NCBI GenBank assembly: GCA_949592205.1
Contig: CATIUR010000006.1
Location: forward strand, 7,015,001-7,079,000
Direction of reading: 5' to 3'
Source: Helichrysum umbraculigerum
Taxonomy: Eukaryota; Streptophyta; Magnoliopsida; Asterales; Asteraceae
DNA length: 64,000 nucleotides
A program made the position numbers and the translations under genes. Shown here in pieces: positions 23,228 to 33,165 of this stretch (position 1 is its first letter; every line of letters starts with the position of its first letter). The notes below the pieces were generated by a model. The model worked only from the letters and a program-made list of their open reading frames with translations, made no database searches and was not told the DNA's origin.

Positions 23228-23249
23228 CTCTCTCTATGTTGTGCTGTAG
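23159..23249 (+). promoter_or_regulatory. Candidate alternative intron joining gag to pol, element B
   Basis: Donor GAT|GTAGTT at a gag codon boundary. Branch-point-like CTAAC (about 23,222) and a pyrimidine tract lead to acceptor CTGTAG at 23,249, followed by CAGTCAG, the first codons shared with pol of element C. Length 91 nt. Removing it would fuse gag and pol in frame; retaining it gives Gag. Equivalent candidates occur in C and E. The donor is a weak consensus match. Confidence 0.45.
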
Positions 23250-26200
23250 CAGTCAGATCATATACAAAGAAGCAAGTGGTATGTGGATAGTGGCTGCTCA
23301 CGGCACATGACTGGTGACATGTCTCTTCTGTCTGATGTGAAACCATATCGCGGAGGACATGTTGCTTTTGCGGGAGATACAGGTGGTAACATAACGGGTC
23401 AGGGTACTCTTTCAAATGGGCAAGTGAGTTTTGATAAAGTGAACTATGTCGAGGAACTGCAACACAATCTGATCAGTGTTTCTCAATTCTGCGACAAGAA
23501 GTTCACTACCGCATTTACAGATGTTGAATGTTTAATTTTGAAACCGGGATTTGTTATTCCCGAGGAATGGGTGTTACTGAGAGCACCCCGTGTACGCAAC
23601 TCATACATTTTGGATATGCAAACTGTGGTTACCAAGGAGCATACTTGTTTGCTATCAAAAGCATCTTCTAAAGATTCACTGCTTTGGCACAGACGAATGG
23701 GACATATTCATTTTCGCAGAATGAATTATCTTGTTAATAATGATCTGGTGTTAGGTGTGCCTAAAAAGTCATTTGTAACAGATGATGAATGCGTTTCCTG
23801 TCTCAAAGGGAAACAACACAAGAAGTTCCATAAGTCTAAGCAGGTGAACTCTATTGAATCTCCATTGGAGCTGCTTCACATGGATTTGTTTGGTCCTGTG
23901 AATAAGAAAAGTATTGGAGGAAAATCATACTGTCTGGTTGTTATTGATGATTACTCAAGGTTTTCTTGGGTGTATTTCTTGGCTGGAAAGGATGAAACGG
24001 CTGATACTTTAACTTACTTGTTCGACAGACTGGAAAATCTGTGTAATCTGAAAATCAAGAAACTGCGCAGTGATAATGGAACCGAATTCAAGAACAGAAC
24101 CTTGGAAATGTATTGTCTTCGAAAGGGAATCTTTCATCAGTTTAGTGCTGCTCGGACTCCTCAGCAAAATGGAGTAGCTGAAAGAAAGAATAGGACAATC
24201 ATCGAGGCAGCAAGAACCATGTTGTCTGATGCGCATCTGCCAACCACTTTTTGGGCAGAAGCTGTTAACACTGCCTGCTATGTGTTAAATAGGGTTTCGA
24301 TTGTTAAAAAGCGAAAGAAAACATGTTACGAATTGCTGAATAATCGCAAACCAAATTTGAAGTTTCTTGAGCCTTTCGGGTGTCCTTGCACAATCTTAAT
24401 CACTAAGGACTCGGTAGGCAAATTTGATGAAAAAACAGTCGATGGGTTATTTTTGGGATATTCTGTGAACTCGCCGAATAAAAGAGTGTTCAACAAGTCT
24501 ACTGGGAGAATAGAGGAACATTTTGAAGTAAGGTTTATGAAATATACTGATTCTCCAAAAGGCAAGGGACCTGAGTCCTTGTTTGAGTATGATAAGTTGG
24601 TGGACTCTTTCAATCTTCCCAAATTTAGTGAAGAAGAACAGGTGGTGTCTCTACTTCATGGATTGGATCTTACTTCTGACGACTCAATCTCCAATTCTAG
24701 AGTAGTACCTCCTGAGAATATTGTCAATGATGACGATCCATCCGATGTTGATCAACTGGCTTCTGACTCTAATCCTCAAACTGAAACTGATATTGTCATA
24801 CCAATTGACAATGAGGGTACTGCCACTGATAGCTCAGTTGAAATTGAAAATCAAGGAGGTGATCAGTCAAATTTGGATTCGATCATTGTGCCTGATCCGA
24901 TTCCTCAGCTTAGAATTCATTCTACTCACCCCACTGAAAATATCATTGGTGAGCTTCAACAAGGTGTTTTAACTAGGCATCAAACTGCTGCTAATGAAGT
25001 CCGTGAAGAATCCTCGTCTGCCACTTTTGCCTGTGTTGAAGAAGAATTGGAAGAATGCTTCTTGTCTCAGAATGAACCAAAGAAAATAGCTGAAGCATTG
25101 AAAGATCCATACTGGGTTGAAGCTATGCAGGAAGAATTGAACCAATTCAAAAAGCTTGATGTCTGGGAGTTGATTCCTTTACCTAAAGATGTCGATCCAA
25201 TTGGAACTCGCTGGGTTTATCGCGTGAAGAAAGATGACAGAGGCGTAGTTATTCGGAATAAGGCACGGCTGGTTGTTCAAGGTTTTACTCAGATTGAGGG
25301 TTTAGACTATGATGATGTGTTTGCTCCAGTTGCAAGATTGGAATCCATTCGCATTTTTCTGGCTTATGCGACATTTAAAGGTTTTCGGGTTTATCAACTC
25401 GATGTCAAGAGCGCATTTCTATATGGAGAGGTTCTGAAGGATGTGTATGTCTTGCAACCTCCTGGCTTTGAAGATCAAAACCATCCTGATTATGTGTGCA
25501 AGTTAGGCAAGGCATTATATGGTCTTCATCAAGCTCCAAGAGCTTGGTATGCGAGGTTGGCAAATCATCTCTCGAGGAATGGCTTCTCACGAGGCCAAAT
25601 TGATAGCACTCTCTTCATAAAAAGAGTTGGAAAAGATTTGTTACTTGTGCAGGTTTACGTGGACGACATCATATTTGGTTCAACAAATGATTCTTTATGC
25701 AGAGACTTTGAGAAGATTATGAAGTCCGAGTTTGAGATGAGTGCCATGGGAGAACTTAAGTTCTTTCTAGGTGTACAGGTTGAGCAGTCTGACAAGGGTT
25801 TATACATTCATCAGTCCAAATATGTCAATGACATGTTGACTAGGTATGAACTCCATGACTGTAAGCCATATGGTACTCCCATTGAAACTGATCACAAACT
25901 CGGACCCGCTGAACTCGAAGAAGATTGCAAGGAGCGGGACTATCGTTCTATGATAGGATCATTGATGTATCTCACTGCATCCAGACCAGATATTGTGTTT
26001 GCTGTGTCTATCTGTTCCAGATATCAATCAAAGCCCAAGGTTTCTCACATGAAGGCTGTGAAGCGAATTTTTGGTTACCTCAAATATAGACCATCACTTG
26101 GTCTATGGTACTCGAATGAGAAAAATTTCGCTCTCACTTCCTATTCTGATTCTGATTATGGCGGCTGCAATTCGGATAAAAAGTCAACTAAAGGAGGATG

Positions 26201-26609
26201 CCAATATCTCGGTTCTCGATTGGTGTCTTGGCAGTGTAAAAAGCAAACCACAGTTTCCACCTCAACAGCAGAAGCTGAATACATTGCTGCTGCAAGCTGT
26301 TGTTCACAGATATTGTGGATTCAACATCAATTGCGTGACTATGGGTTACTTCTTACTTTGACTCCTATTCATATTGATAATACTGCTGCTATATCTATTA
26401 TTCGCAATCCCGTTCAACACTCTAAGACCAAGCACATAGAGATTAGGTTTCACTTCATACGAGATTGCTATGAGAAACATTTAATTGACCTCATTCACAT
26501 AGATACCCTTAGGCAAAAAGCCGACTTATTCACTAAAGCATTTTCGCGTGCTCGTTTCGACGAACTTGTGGATATGATAGGGATGATTTCTCTTGATCTC
26601 AAGAAATGA
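23250..26609 (+). CDS. Element B Pol polyprotein
   Basis: Open from the codon after an in-frame TAG at 23,247 to the stop at 26,607. Domains: protease with DSGCSRHMTGD; GAG-pre-integrase LLWHRRMGHIHFRRMN plus CVSCLKGK (HHCC); integrase core HMDLFGPV, RSDNGTEF, NGVAERKNRTIIE; RT with YQLDVKSAFLYGEV and YVDDIIFGSTND; RNase H with SYSDSDYGG, STAEAEYIAAASC, IHIDNTAAISI and KTKHIEIRFHFIRD. All catalytic acidic residues are visible and there is no internal stop. There is no good ATG; pol is in a different frame from gag, so expression needs splicing (see the candidate intron) or recoding. Copia order, SIRE-like sequence. Confidence 0.93.
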   Translation, partial: QSDHIQRSKWYVDSGCSRHMTGDMSLLSDVKPYRGGHVAFAGDTGGNITGQGTLSNGQVSFDKVNYVEELQHNLISVSQFCDKKFTTAFTDVECLILKPGFVIPEEWVLLRAPRVRNSYILDMQTVVTKEHTCLLSKASSKDSLLWHRRMGHIHFRRMNYLVNNDLVLGVPKKSFVTDDECVSCLKGKQHKKFHKSKQVNSIESPLELLHMDLFGPVNKKSIGGKSYCLVVIDDYSRFSWVYFLAGKDETADTLTYLFDRLENLCNLKIKKLRSDNGTEFKNRTLEMYCLRKGIFHQFSAARTPQQNGVAERKNRTIIEAARTMLSDAHLPTTFWAEAVNTACYVLNRVSIVKKRKKTCYELLNNRKPNLKFLEPFGCPCTILITKDSVGKFDEKTVDGLFLGYSVNSPNKRVFNKSTGRIEEHFEVRFMKYTDSPKGKGPESLFEYDKLVDSFNLPKFSEEEQVVSLLHGLDLTSDDSISNSRVVPPENIVNDDDPSDVDQLASDSNPQTETDIVIPIDNEGTATDSSVEIENQGGDQSNLDSIIVPDPIPQLRIHSTHPTENIIGELQQGVLTRHQTAANEVREESSSATFACVEEELEECFLSQNEPKKIAEALKDPYWVEAMQEELNQFKKLDVWELIPLPKDVDPIGTRWVYRVKKDDRGVVIRNKARLVVQGFTQIEGLDYDDVFAPVARLESIRIFLAYATFKGFRVYQLDVKSAFLYGEVLKDVYVLQPPGFEDQNHPDYVCKLGKALYGLHQAPRAWYARLANHLSRNGFSRGQIDSTLFIKRVGKDLLLVQVYVDDIIFGSTNDSLCRDFEKIMKSEFEMSAMGELKFFLGVQVEQSDKGLYIHQSKYVNDMLTRYELHDCKPYGTPIETDHKLGPAELEEDCKERDYRSMIGSLMYLTASRPDIVFAVSICSRYQSKPKVSHMKAVKRIFGYLKYRPSLGLWYSNEKNFALTSYSDSDYGGCNSDKKSTKGGCQYLGSRLVSWQCKKQTTVSTSTAEAEYIAAASCCSQILWIQHQLRDYGLLLTLTPIHIDNTAAISIIRNPVQHSKTKHIEIRFHFIRDCYEKHLIDLIHIDTLRQKADLFTKAFSRARFDELVDMIGMISLDLKK

Positions 26610-26657
26610 TTTGTGACTTAATTTCTGTACAGTTTATTTGCTTTATTGTTTTTGAGT

Positions 26658-26673
26658 AAAAAAAAAAAAAAAA
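26658..26673 (+). repeat. A tract after pol, element B
   Basis: Sixteen A's. The same position in element C has a 32-base tract (43,360-43,391, T on the plus strand). Confidence 0.8.
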
Positions 26674-27179
26674 GGAGGCAACCGCCACTCTTTATACTCG
26701 TTAGTATCAAGGAAATGCAATGGTTGCTACATTTTTAAAATAGATGTTGAAGTTGAGTCTGTAAACAACTTGGAATATGATAGTACATCGGGTGACATGC
26801 ACAAAATGGAATTTTATGGTTTATCTTTGATGTGTCAGTAGGTTTATCTGACACACTTAAAACAGTTTTTATGAAAATTGTCTTCATCATGCGATGTACT
26901 GGTAGGCATGATACACAACGGTCTATGGGTTATTAAGAAGTCATTTAAATACGTGTCTACTATCTTGTGGTAAACTCCGTGTGATGTACGACTCAATGTC
27001 TTAATTCCTTAGCATAGCTTAACATATTTCTATCTTTGGAACTTTTATCTGAAATCATTTGGGAGTTTATGCTGGTTGTTGCCTCTGTTGTACGAAAGTA
27101 CAGAACCGGTAACAGTTAGTATAAACTTGGGGTTAAGCAAATACAGGTCAATGCACTTGCAAATCTTGACTATACTGAA

Positions 27180-27303
27180 CAAGGTCGCTGTTTGGGAAAC
27201 TCCAAATTCAGTTTGACTGCGATCGGTTTAGCTTAATCCTAAATCACACTAAACAAGGTCGCTGTTTGGGAAAACTCCAACTTCAGTTTGACTGCGATTG
27301 GTG
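27180..27303 (+). repeat. Tandem duplication in the spacer of element B
   Basis: Two copies of about 50 bp sharing aacaaggtcgctgtttggga and tcagtttgactgcgat. Confidence 0.8.
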
Positions 27304-27917
27304 TTGATTACACTTGAATCACATTAGATTGCTTTGCTGTACTTTCGTACTGACCTGTCAACTCTAGCCTGATTCTTAAAAATGATCTTTCTTTATTCTT
27401 TCTAAATATGGAAACTATGTTATTGTCTGGGTTATAGGGGTATATCATTGGTGGGGGCCATAGAGAACTATTCATTCTAACAATAAAAAGTTAACTCCAC
27501 AGACTCGGTTGTAACATGCTTAAGTGGACAAACAATATCGGTAATCGTCTTGAAATAATTTTTATAAAAGGTGTTTTAAATGTGCCACGTAAATTTAAAG
27601 TGGACAAATATACTGATAATCGAAATAACACTTTCTATTCCTAATAATTGCATGTTATTTCGGTATGATCCCTAACCAGAATCTCAACTCCGTCACCAAA
27701 ACGATTTTATAAATTTCTCGCCTTTAGTTGTATTTGTTTCTTATCTTTTATGTTTATATTTAGTTTTATCTCTTTAATATTCTTTAAATTGTATTTTTCC
27801 TTTTTATTTTATTTTTTTAAAGTCACAAATCATCTTCTTTGCGAGAATTCTTAAATCAAAATCCGAATCGGCATCGAAATCAAATTTTTAATCTTCAAAA
27901 TTTTGCTTTGCGTTCTG

Positions 27918-28742
27918 TGCGACACAATCATTGTGTCGTACTACTGTTATACGACACAATGACTGTGTCGTATTCGTCAGTTATGTTTGTGTCGTATGTT
28001 ATGTCGTATGCGGGTCAGGGGTTAACTATTCACATCATACGACATAATCATTTACGTTTTCAAAACTTTCACGACACAAAATATACGACATAAGTGCGAT
28101 TTTGCGACACAAGCGTTTTTCTATCGGATTCGTGTTTTTGAAGGCTTTTCACCGGATTTCATTGCTCGATTCTTATTCCTCATCACTTTGCGCATCTGTA
28201 GGTATAATTATTTCATGTTTTTATCTGATATTATGACTTCGATTGAATCGTCCAGTTTTAAGGGTTTGGGGTTACGGTTTTTCCCCAAATTAATTAGGGT
28301 TTAGGGGTTTCTAGGGTTAGATAATTGCATATTATTGATCCCCTGTTGTGTACAAACCCTAGGGTATGACTAGATTTCGAAAACCCCAAAATGTTTCATC
28401 GATCAAATCTGGGTTGCTTTGATGTTCTTCTTTACGACATAACATACGACACAGACGTTGTGTCGTATAGATTCTTGGTTTTTATGTCGTATTGATTACA
28501 GGTGCTTATGTCGTATCTTTATACGACACAAATGTTATGTCGTACTCATGTTATACGACACAACCATACGACACAGTGACTATGTCGCATTCGAGATTAA
28601 TTTCTCAAATATTGCTAAATGCAGGGGAAATGCTGTCCGCGAGACACGTGTCATACGACACAAGGCTTGTGTCGTATTTTCTTTTTACGACACAGCCCTT
28701 ATGTCGTATGAACTTCGTGCGACACAACTGTTGTGTCGCAGA
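27918..28742. repeat. Palindrome arrays upstream of the env-like ORF, element B
   Basis: Two clusters, 27,918-28,112 and 28,433-28,742, of TGCGACACAA/TACGACACAA half-sites and their inverses, many paired as hairpins with short loops. They use the same CACAA core as the LTR of this element. The second cluster lies inside the candidate leader intron 28,202-28,828. Confidence 0.9.
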
Positions 28743-28828
28743 ATTTTTGTAAAAATAAAACGCAAATTATTTTTGGTACTAACGCTAACGCATTTCGAGT
28801 TTTGGCTGTATTACTGTTATTTTTGTAG
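28202..28828 (+). promoter_or_regulatory. Candidate leader intron of the env-like gene, element B
   Basis: Donor GTAG|GTATAATT and acceptor TTATTTTTGTAG two bases before ATGG at 28,831; 627 nt. Element C has the matching donor TTAG|GTACCAT and acceptor TTTCTGTTTTTGCAG two bases before its ATGG, 625 nt. Suggests that a spliced transcript expresses this ORF. Inferred from sequence only. Confidence 0.5.
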
Positions 28829-28830
28829 AA

Positions 28831-29241
28831 ATGGCTGAACAACCTGCTCAAGCTGCTCCAGCTGCTCCAGCACTCCCAGAGATCGATGTCTCTAAATATT
28901 TCTGGGAGCCACGTCACAATATCGTGGCTTTCATGAATACCACTGTCGAGACTTCTCGCCCGTACCGGCCAATGATAGCATTTCTTCGTCGCTCCAGAAT
29001 TCACAGAGCTATCACTGCTGATACTCGGATCTTGACAAATCATATCACCGAGTTTTGGGACAACGCGGTGGTGAACTATGATGAAGCGGATACTCGTATC
29101 ATTTCTGCTGTCCGCGGCCGCCAAGTTATCTTCACCGAGCAGCTTATTCGGGATTTCTTTCAGTTCGGTGATAATTCTGACATGATCACCCAGTTTACTC
29201 CAGCTGCAATTGCACAGGGCATGCGATCGATTGGATATTAA
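28831..29241 (+). pseudogene. Element B env-like ORF, N-terminal piece
   Basis: Starts ATGGCTGAA right after an acceptor-like site. It begins with an A/P-rich stretch, then residues homologous to the N-terminus of the element C env-like protein (EPRHNIVAFMNT, RPMIAFLRRSRIHRAI, QLIRDFFQFGDN, GMRSIGY). It ends at a TAA (29,239-29,241) where the C homologue continues, so this is a premature stop. Homologous sequence continues in frame to about 29,330 and is then followed by a frameshift. 'Env-like' is a positional name for the SIRE lineage; no membrane segment or signal peptide is evident. Confidence 0.8.
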
Positions 29242-29348
29242 GATATTCCAGTTGATCAGTACAAGAAGACCTACATGACAAAGGTCTGGAGATATCTTGC
29301 TCACATTGTCATCTCTGCTTATCCAGTCGCAAGGCAGGTCTCGAAGGG

Positions 29349-30869
29349 ATGAAATTTTCGACTGCTTCTGCTATTCTTGCCCTGATATACAACAAACCCT
29401 TCAACTTCTCTGGTTATATCTTCAGGGGTTTTGTGAACAATGCCTTGGATACTAAAGATAAATGGGCTCTGTATCCTAGGTTCACTCAGCTGCTGCTCAA
29501 TCATCTTCATCCAGATCTTCCGGTTGTCGCATCTTTCACTTTCAAGCAGACACCGATGAATACAAGGATCTACATTACTTGTACTACTTTTGCGAAGCAG
29601 GGTCAACCACCAGAACGTGAGGTTGCTCTTTTTGGTCACATTGTGGATCCTGATTATGTTGCTCCTCCTGGTGAGCAATTCAATGATCCAGCACCTGAAC
29701 AACCTATCCCTCAGCCTCCAGTGCAGCAGCCTACGGTTCAACAACCTCCAGCTCAACAACCGCCAGTTCAGCAAGCTGTCGAGGATCCGGAGTTGGTGGA
29801 TCTCGATCGTGAGATCGATGCTTATCGACCACCTTCTCAACGCCCTGAATCTTCTAACCGAGGAAAAAGGCCTCGAGACACTTCGGACGTTGCTGATCCG
29901 AATCCTTTGGTCAGACGCTCCCGTACTTCCACGTCTACTTCTTCTGAGCTCCCGGCGACTGAAACTCCGATCACTCCTCATCCAGCCGTCATTCAGGAGC
30001 TCCTGGCAAAGATTGAAAAGATGCAGCAGTCTATCGAAGCTCAAGCATCAGTTTTTGAAGCTCAGGATGCCAGAATCTCTCGCATTGAAAAAGAGAATGA
30101 AGAACTGAAGTCAAAGATTCTGCAGCTGGAAACCCGAGCTATTGCTTCGGGGGAGACAGCCCAACCAGCTATAGAATCAACAACTAGGGTTTCCGCCGAG
30201 GGCGAAGAAAATGTAAATCCTGAAAATGTAAATGCTTCTGATTTTAATGAAACAAATCTTGTTCTTGAGTATATTATTGAGCAACCAGGGCAACCAAAAC
30301 CGTTAGCTGTAGATTACACGTATTGTAATCTGACTTACTTTCAATCTGCGGTTGATGATGACGGTCGTGCGCCTGAAGAACCTTTTGACTTCAACTCCGC
30401 TGATAATGACGATGATGTTGATGTTGAACGAGAAGAGCTTAATCATGATGAAGAATATTCTGATTGTCCAGCTTATCCTCAAGAGGGTGTTGTATTATCT
30501 GATTCTTCAGACGATGAGTCGGGGCCAGCGTTCAATTACGTACCAGGATCTACTTCTCAACCTGATCCTGCTCAAGAATCGTCTGTACCATCCAGTTCTT
30601 CACAAGCACAACCAGTCCCTGTTCGAGAATCGACAAATTATAATGACATTTTTCCTCTCGATACATCCGAATGTGTATCTTTTGACAAGGAAATGCCCAT
30701 CAGAGAAAGGGATAACTGGTTTCCAAAAGGTAAAAATCCAGAACCTGCTCCAGTTACATGCAAGAAATATCAGGTTGGTGGTGATTATTCTGGCCTGATA
30801 AAAAGCTGGAAGGTGAGCAAAGGAAGGTTTATGATTAAAAGACTAGACGGTATCCAGTACTTTCGTTGA
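29349..30869 (+). pseudogene. Element B env-like ORF, middle piece
   Basis: Continuation in another frame, matching the C homologue from SAILALIYNKPFNFSGYIF onward. A Q/P-rich low-complexity stretch (about 29,690-29,790), a basic nuclear-signal-like patch (RGKRPRD) and a coiled-coil segment (about 30,000-30,140, heptads of I/L/E/K) are followed by an acidic region and the conserved KCYQV-like block near 30,760. It ends in a premature TGA at 30,867; the same frame then continues in the next piece. The structure implies an intracellular, RNA- or protein-binding role at least as readily as an envelope. Confidence 0.8.
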
Positions 30870-30881
30870 TCACTGAGGATA

Positions 30882-31460
30882 TTGAGTACATTGCCAAAGC
30901 ATGACATCGTTCGTCTCTCTCAACTTCAGTTGATAAATCCTTACGAAGACGGAGTAGCTGATGTTATTCAAAAGGTCATGCGTGAGGAAATTAAACGAAA
31001 GAAATATCATTATGTTAAACCAGTACTGGGTACAAGGTACACGTTCAAGAAGATTCTCGATCCCAAGACAAAGCAGCCAATTGTAAGGGTTCACTATCCG
31101 CCTGCTGAATGTCTGACTAAAATCGCTCTGGAAACAGTCCCATTCAATCTACTGAAACGCTTTCATTACTGGGAACTGGATGCTCACACTGGCGAAGCCG
31201 TCTTAGTTTTTGTACCAGATTCAGAGCCTCAGACAGGATCTTTGTGGGGTCTACGAAAAGCCAACTTCAGAATATTTGACCCAATGAGCTTGATTAATCT
31301 GTCCAAAAGTGACATGAAGAAGCTATTCGACAATCGGATTCGCTACAATCCAAGAAACGAGTTCAACTCTGTTTTAGCGAAACGATTCCAGAAAATTGTT
31401 GATATATGCTTCACCTACGGCATACACGCTGGTGGAAACTTTCCACCTGGATGGGTTTGA
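30882..31460 (+). pseudogene. Element B env-like ORF, C-terminal piece
   Basis: Same frame as the middle piece after its stop. Homologous to the C-terminus of the element C protein: LSTLPKHDI, LINPYEDG, LGTRYTFKK, AGGNFPPGWV at the end. The natural stop TGA (31,458) is shared with the homologue's end. The ORF as a whole therefore has two premature stops and one frameshift, in an element whose gag and pol are intact. Confidence 0.8.
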
Positions 31461-31519
31461 AGACCAGATATCTGAAGACAGAAGAAAATCGAAGAATTTT
31501 TGAAGACCAAGCTGAAGAC

Positions 31520-31530
31520 ACGGGGGAGTT
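31520..31530 (+). other. Polypurine tract of element B
   Basis: acgggggagtt directly before the 3' LTR; primes plus-strand DNA synthesis. The same motif occurs in C and, slightly changed, in E. Confidence 0.85.
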
Positions 31531-32055
31531 TGTTGGTACATCTATGTGTGTCTGTCAGTTGGTCTCAGTCTGTAATAGTGTCAAAATTGTAATTACGTTT
31601 TGTATAGTTTTAGATTTAGTTTAATTACAATTTTTGTATCCATGCGACACAAGCATTGTGTCGCAGAAGCATTCTATGCGACACAAGAATTGTGTCGCAG
31701 AAACATTCCATGCGACACAAGCATTGTGTCGCAAAAGTGTCTATGCGACACAAGGCTTGTGTCGCATAAAGTTTGGATCAGGCTATAAATAGAAGCTCGC
31801 CAGCTTCTGTTTGGGCACCACATTTTACACACACATAGCACTCTCATTATCACAGAATACTCTCTAAGTGTTATTTGATCTTTGTGTGTTTGTGTCCAAG
31901 TGTATGTATTGTTGTTAGTGTCTCATATATATATACATACACACTTTGTGTTTTGGTTATTTATCGTGTTAATCTAGCTTATATTAGTTTGTTTGATTTC
32001 CGCTTTAACAAACTAGTTGAACTACTCGATTTGGTCCGTTTAAGTGGAACCTACA
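31531..32055 (+). repeat. 3' LTR of element B
   Basis: 525 bp, same length as the 5' LTR, with about three substitutions; two of them fall in the palindromes and restore full pairing there. Palindromes 31,642-31,768, TATA box near 31,784. Confidence 0.95.
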
Positions 32056-32060
32056 GGAGA

Positions 32061-32537
32061 TACATTGAGTTCCTAGTTTTTCAAGTCTGTTATACTTTAG
32101 TCTATTCAAACGCTGTGCGTAACTGCCAGTCATAAAGGGTATGCTAGGTATGACATGATGAGTTGACTAGTACTATGTAGTCAAAATTTATTTGTTCCTT
32201 TTCGCCTAAATGGGAAAAGCGATATCTTGGGCCCTCTGATGATTAAAGATTGACTCTAAAGTGCTAGGCCTGGCCGAGACTAAGTTGATAGTTCAATAGT
32301 CTCATATAGTCAATGTAATCGGAAATCAGAAAACTGATTATGAATCTTGAGATTGATTAAAATCCATGTCTCGATTCATACGATATCTATAGAACAAAGG
32401 AATAGTTGATCACTTATCTAAAGGGCTAACTCTAGATTCGAATCAGAGTTCAGCAGTTGCGTTGGATGGCACTCTCTACTTAGTTAATGGAATAGGCTTA
32501 GACCAATAGTAGTTGATGAATTGTCCAAGTGGGAGAC
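32061..32537 (+). other. Element A 3' noncoding region, right of the B insertion
   Basis: Continuation of the tail left of 19,249. Ends in the purine tract gtgggaga directly before the 3' LTR of A. No ORF. Confidence 0.7.
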
Positions 32538-33160
32538 TGTTGGATATTGTGTCCAATTCATAACTAATTGGAAATACTATCGTTAAAAGTGGAGTCCTTT
32601 TTGGGTTGCCCTCGATGAACGGTTAAGAGAAATAATTAAGAAAACGTGAGTTGGGAGCAATGGTTGAAAGTCTTGGACATATTTGTGGCTATCCCACATT
32701 GCTCAATGAATGAAACCATAAGGAAATGGTTATCCCACATTGCCCATGGGATGAAACCATAAGCCTTTCCTACCCCAATAAATAGAGGGGTTATGTTAAG
32801 GTTTCAAAGTGCACCATTTCTCATTCTTTCTTTCTTAGTACAAATCCTTGTAAGAGTTATTCGATTTTATATCGGTACCAAAGGATTTGGAATTTCTCTT
32901 TGGTTCGTGGGTGTGAGCCATTAGAGGTGTTCTAGTTTGGGCACTCGCCTCCAAGTAAGGAAGCTCTGCAAGATCGTCTGCGCGCGTGAGAAATTGATTT
33001 TCTCAAAAGGTTAGTAATTTCTATTTATCTTATTTATTTTATTGCTTTTATTTATTCAAGTTAAGATCCCTTAGGGTTTAGTTTCCTAATTGCCTTAGAT
33101 TAATTTTTGTCATAATTCCGCTGTGCATATTAATCTAGTTAGGGAATAGAAAACCCAACA
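32538..33160 (+). repeat. 3' LTR of element A
   Basis: 623 bp, ends CCAACA, followed by the GTTGA duplication. About seven differences from the 5' LTR by eye, including a changed TATA box. Confidence 0.95.
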
Positions 33161-33165
33161 GTTGA

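Larger units (their letters stand above)
26610..27915 (+). other. Noncoding pol-env spacer of element B
   Basis: No supported ORF. An A run (26,658-26,673) follows 48 bp after the pol stop. The spacer is related to the minus-strand spacers of elements C (about 42,400-43,360) and E, for example at gtcagtaggtttatctgaca and tcgaaataacactttctatt. A tandem pair with ggtcgctgtttgggaa lies at about 27,180-27,303. tttataaatttc near 27,706 could be a TATA box for a separate env-like transcript, but this is speculative. Confidence 0.6.
19250..32055 (+). mobile_element. SIRE-type copia retrotransposon B, nested in element A
   Basis: Identical-length 525-bp LTRs at 19,250-19,774 and 31,531-32,055 differ at about three sites by eye. 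The target duplication is GGAGA (19,245-19,249 and 32,056-32,060). Order: LTR, primer-binding site, long leader with palindromes, gag with two zinc knuckles, pol (protease, integrase, RT, RNase H), 1.2-kb noncoding spacer, second palindrome field, env-like ORF, purine tract, LTR. A third ORF after pol marks the SIRE/Maximus lineage of Ty1/copia. About 12.8 kb. Gag and pol are open; the env-like ORF is broken. Confidence 0.95.
13248..33160 (+). mobile_element. Ty1/copia retrotransposon A (interrupted by element B)
   Basis: Complete LTR retroelement with LTRs 13,248-13,871 and 32,538-33,160. The 5-bp target duplication is GTTGA (13,243-13,247 and 33,161-33,165). Primer-binding site TGGTATCAGAGC (initiator Met tRNA) is at 13,873 and a purine tract gtgggaga precedes the 3' LTR. 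Without element B (19,250-32,055 plus its GGAGA duplication) it is about 7.1 kb. Order gag, protease, integrase, reverse transcriptase, RNase H, the copia order. Coding is broken by a frameshift and a stop. The two LTRs differ at about seven sites by eye, so it is fairly young but older than B. Confidence 0.95.

Noticed and set aside
23198..23249. Shorter gag-pol intron using the stronger-looking donor TCT|GTAAAG
   Set aside because: Also phase 0, but only 52 nt, below the usual plant minimum, and the GT is missing in element E.
23200..23290. Programmed ribosomal frameshift between gag and pol
   Set aside because: The offset is +1 in B and -1 in C, and pol of B has an in-frame stop at 23,247, so one recoding mechanism does not fit both.
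29319..30044. 241-codon minus-strand ORF over the env-like gene of B
   Set aside because: Antisense shadow of a coding region; R/L/S-rich, no homologue in C.
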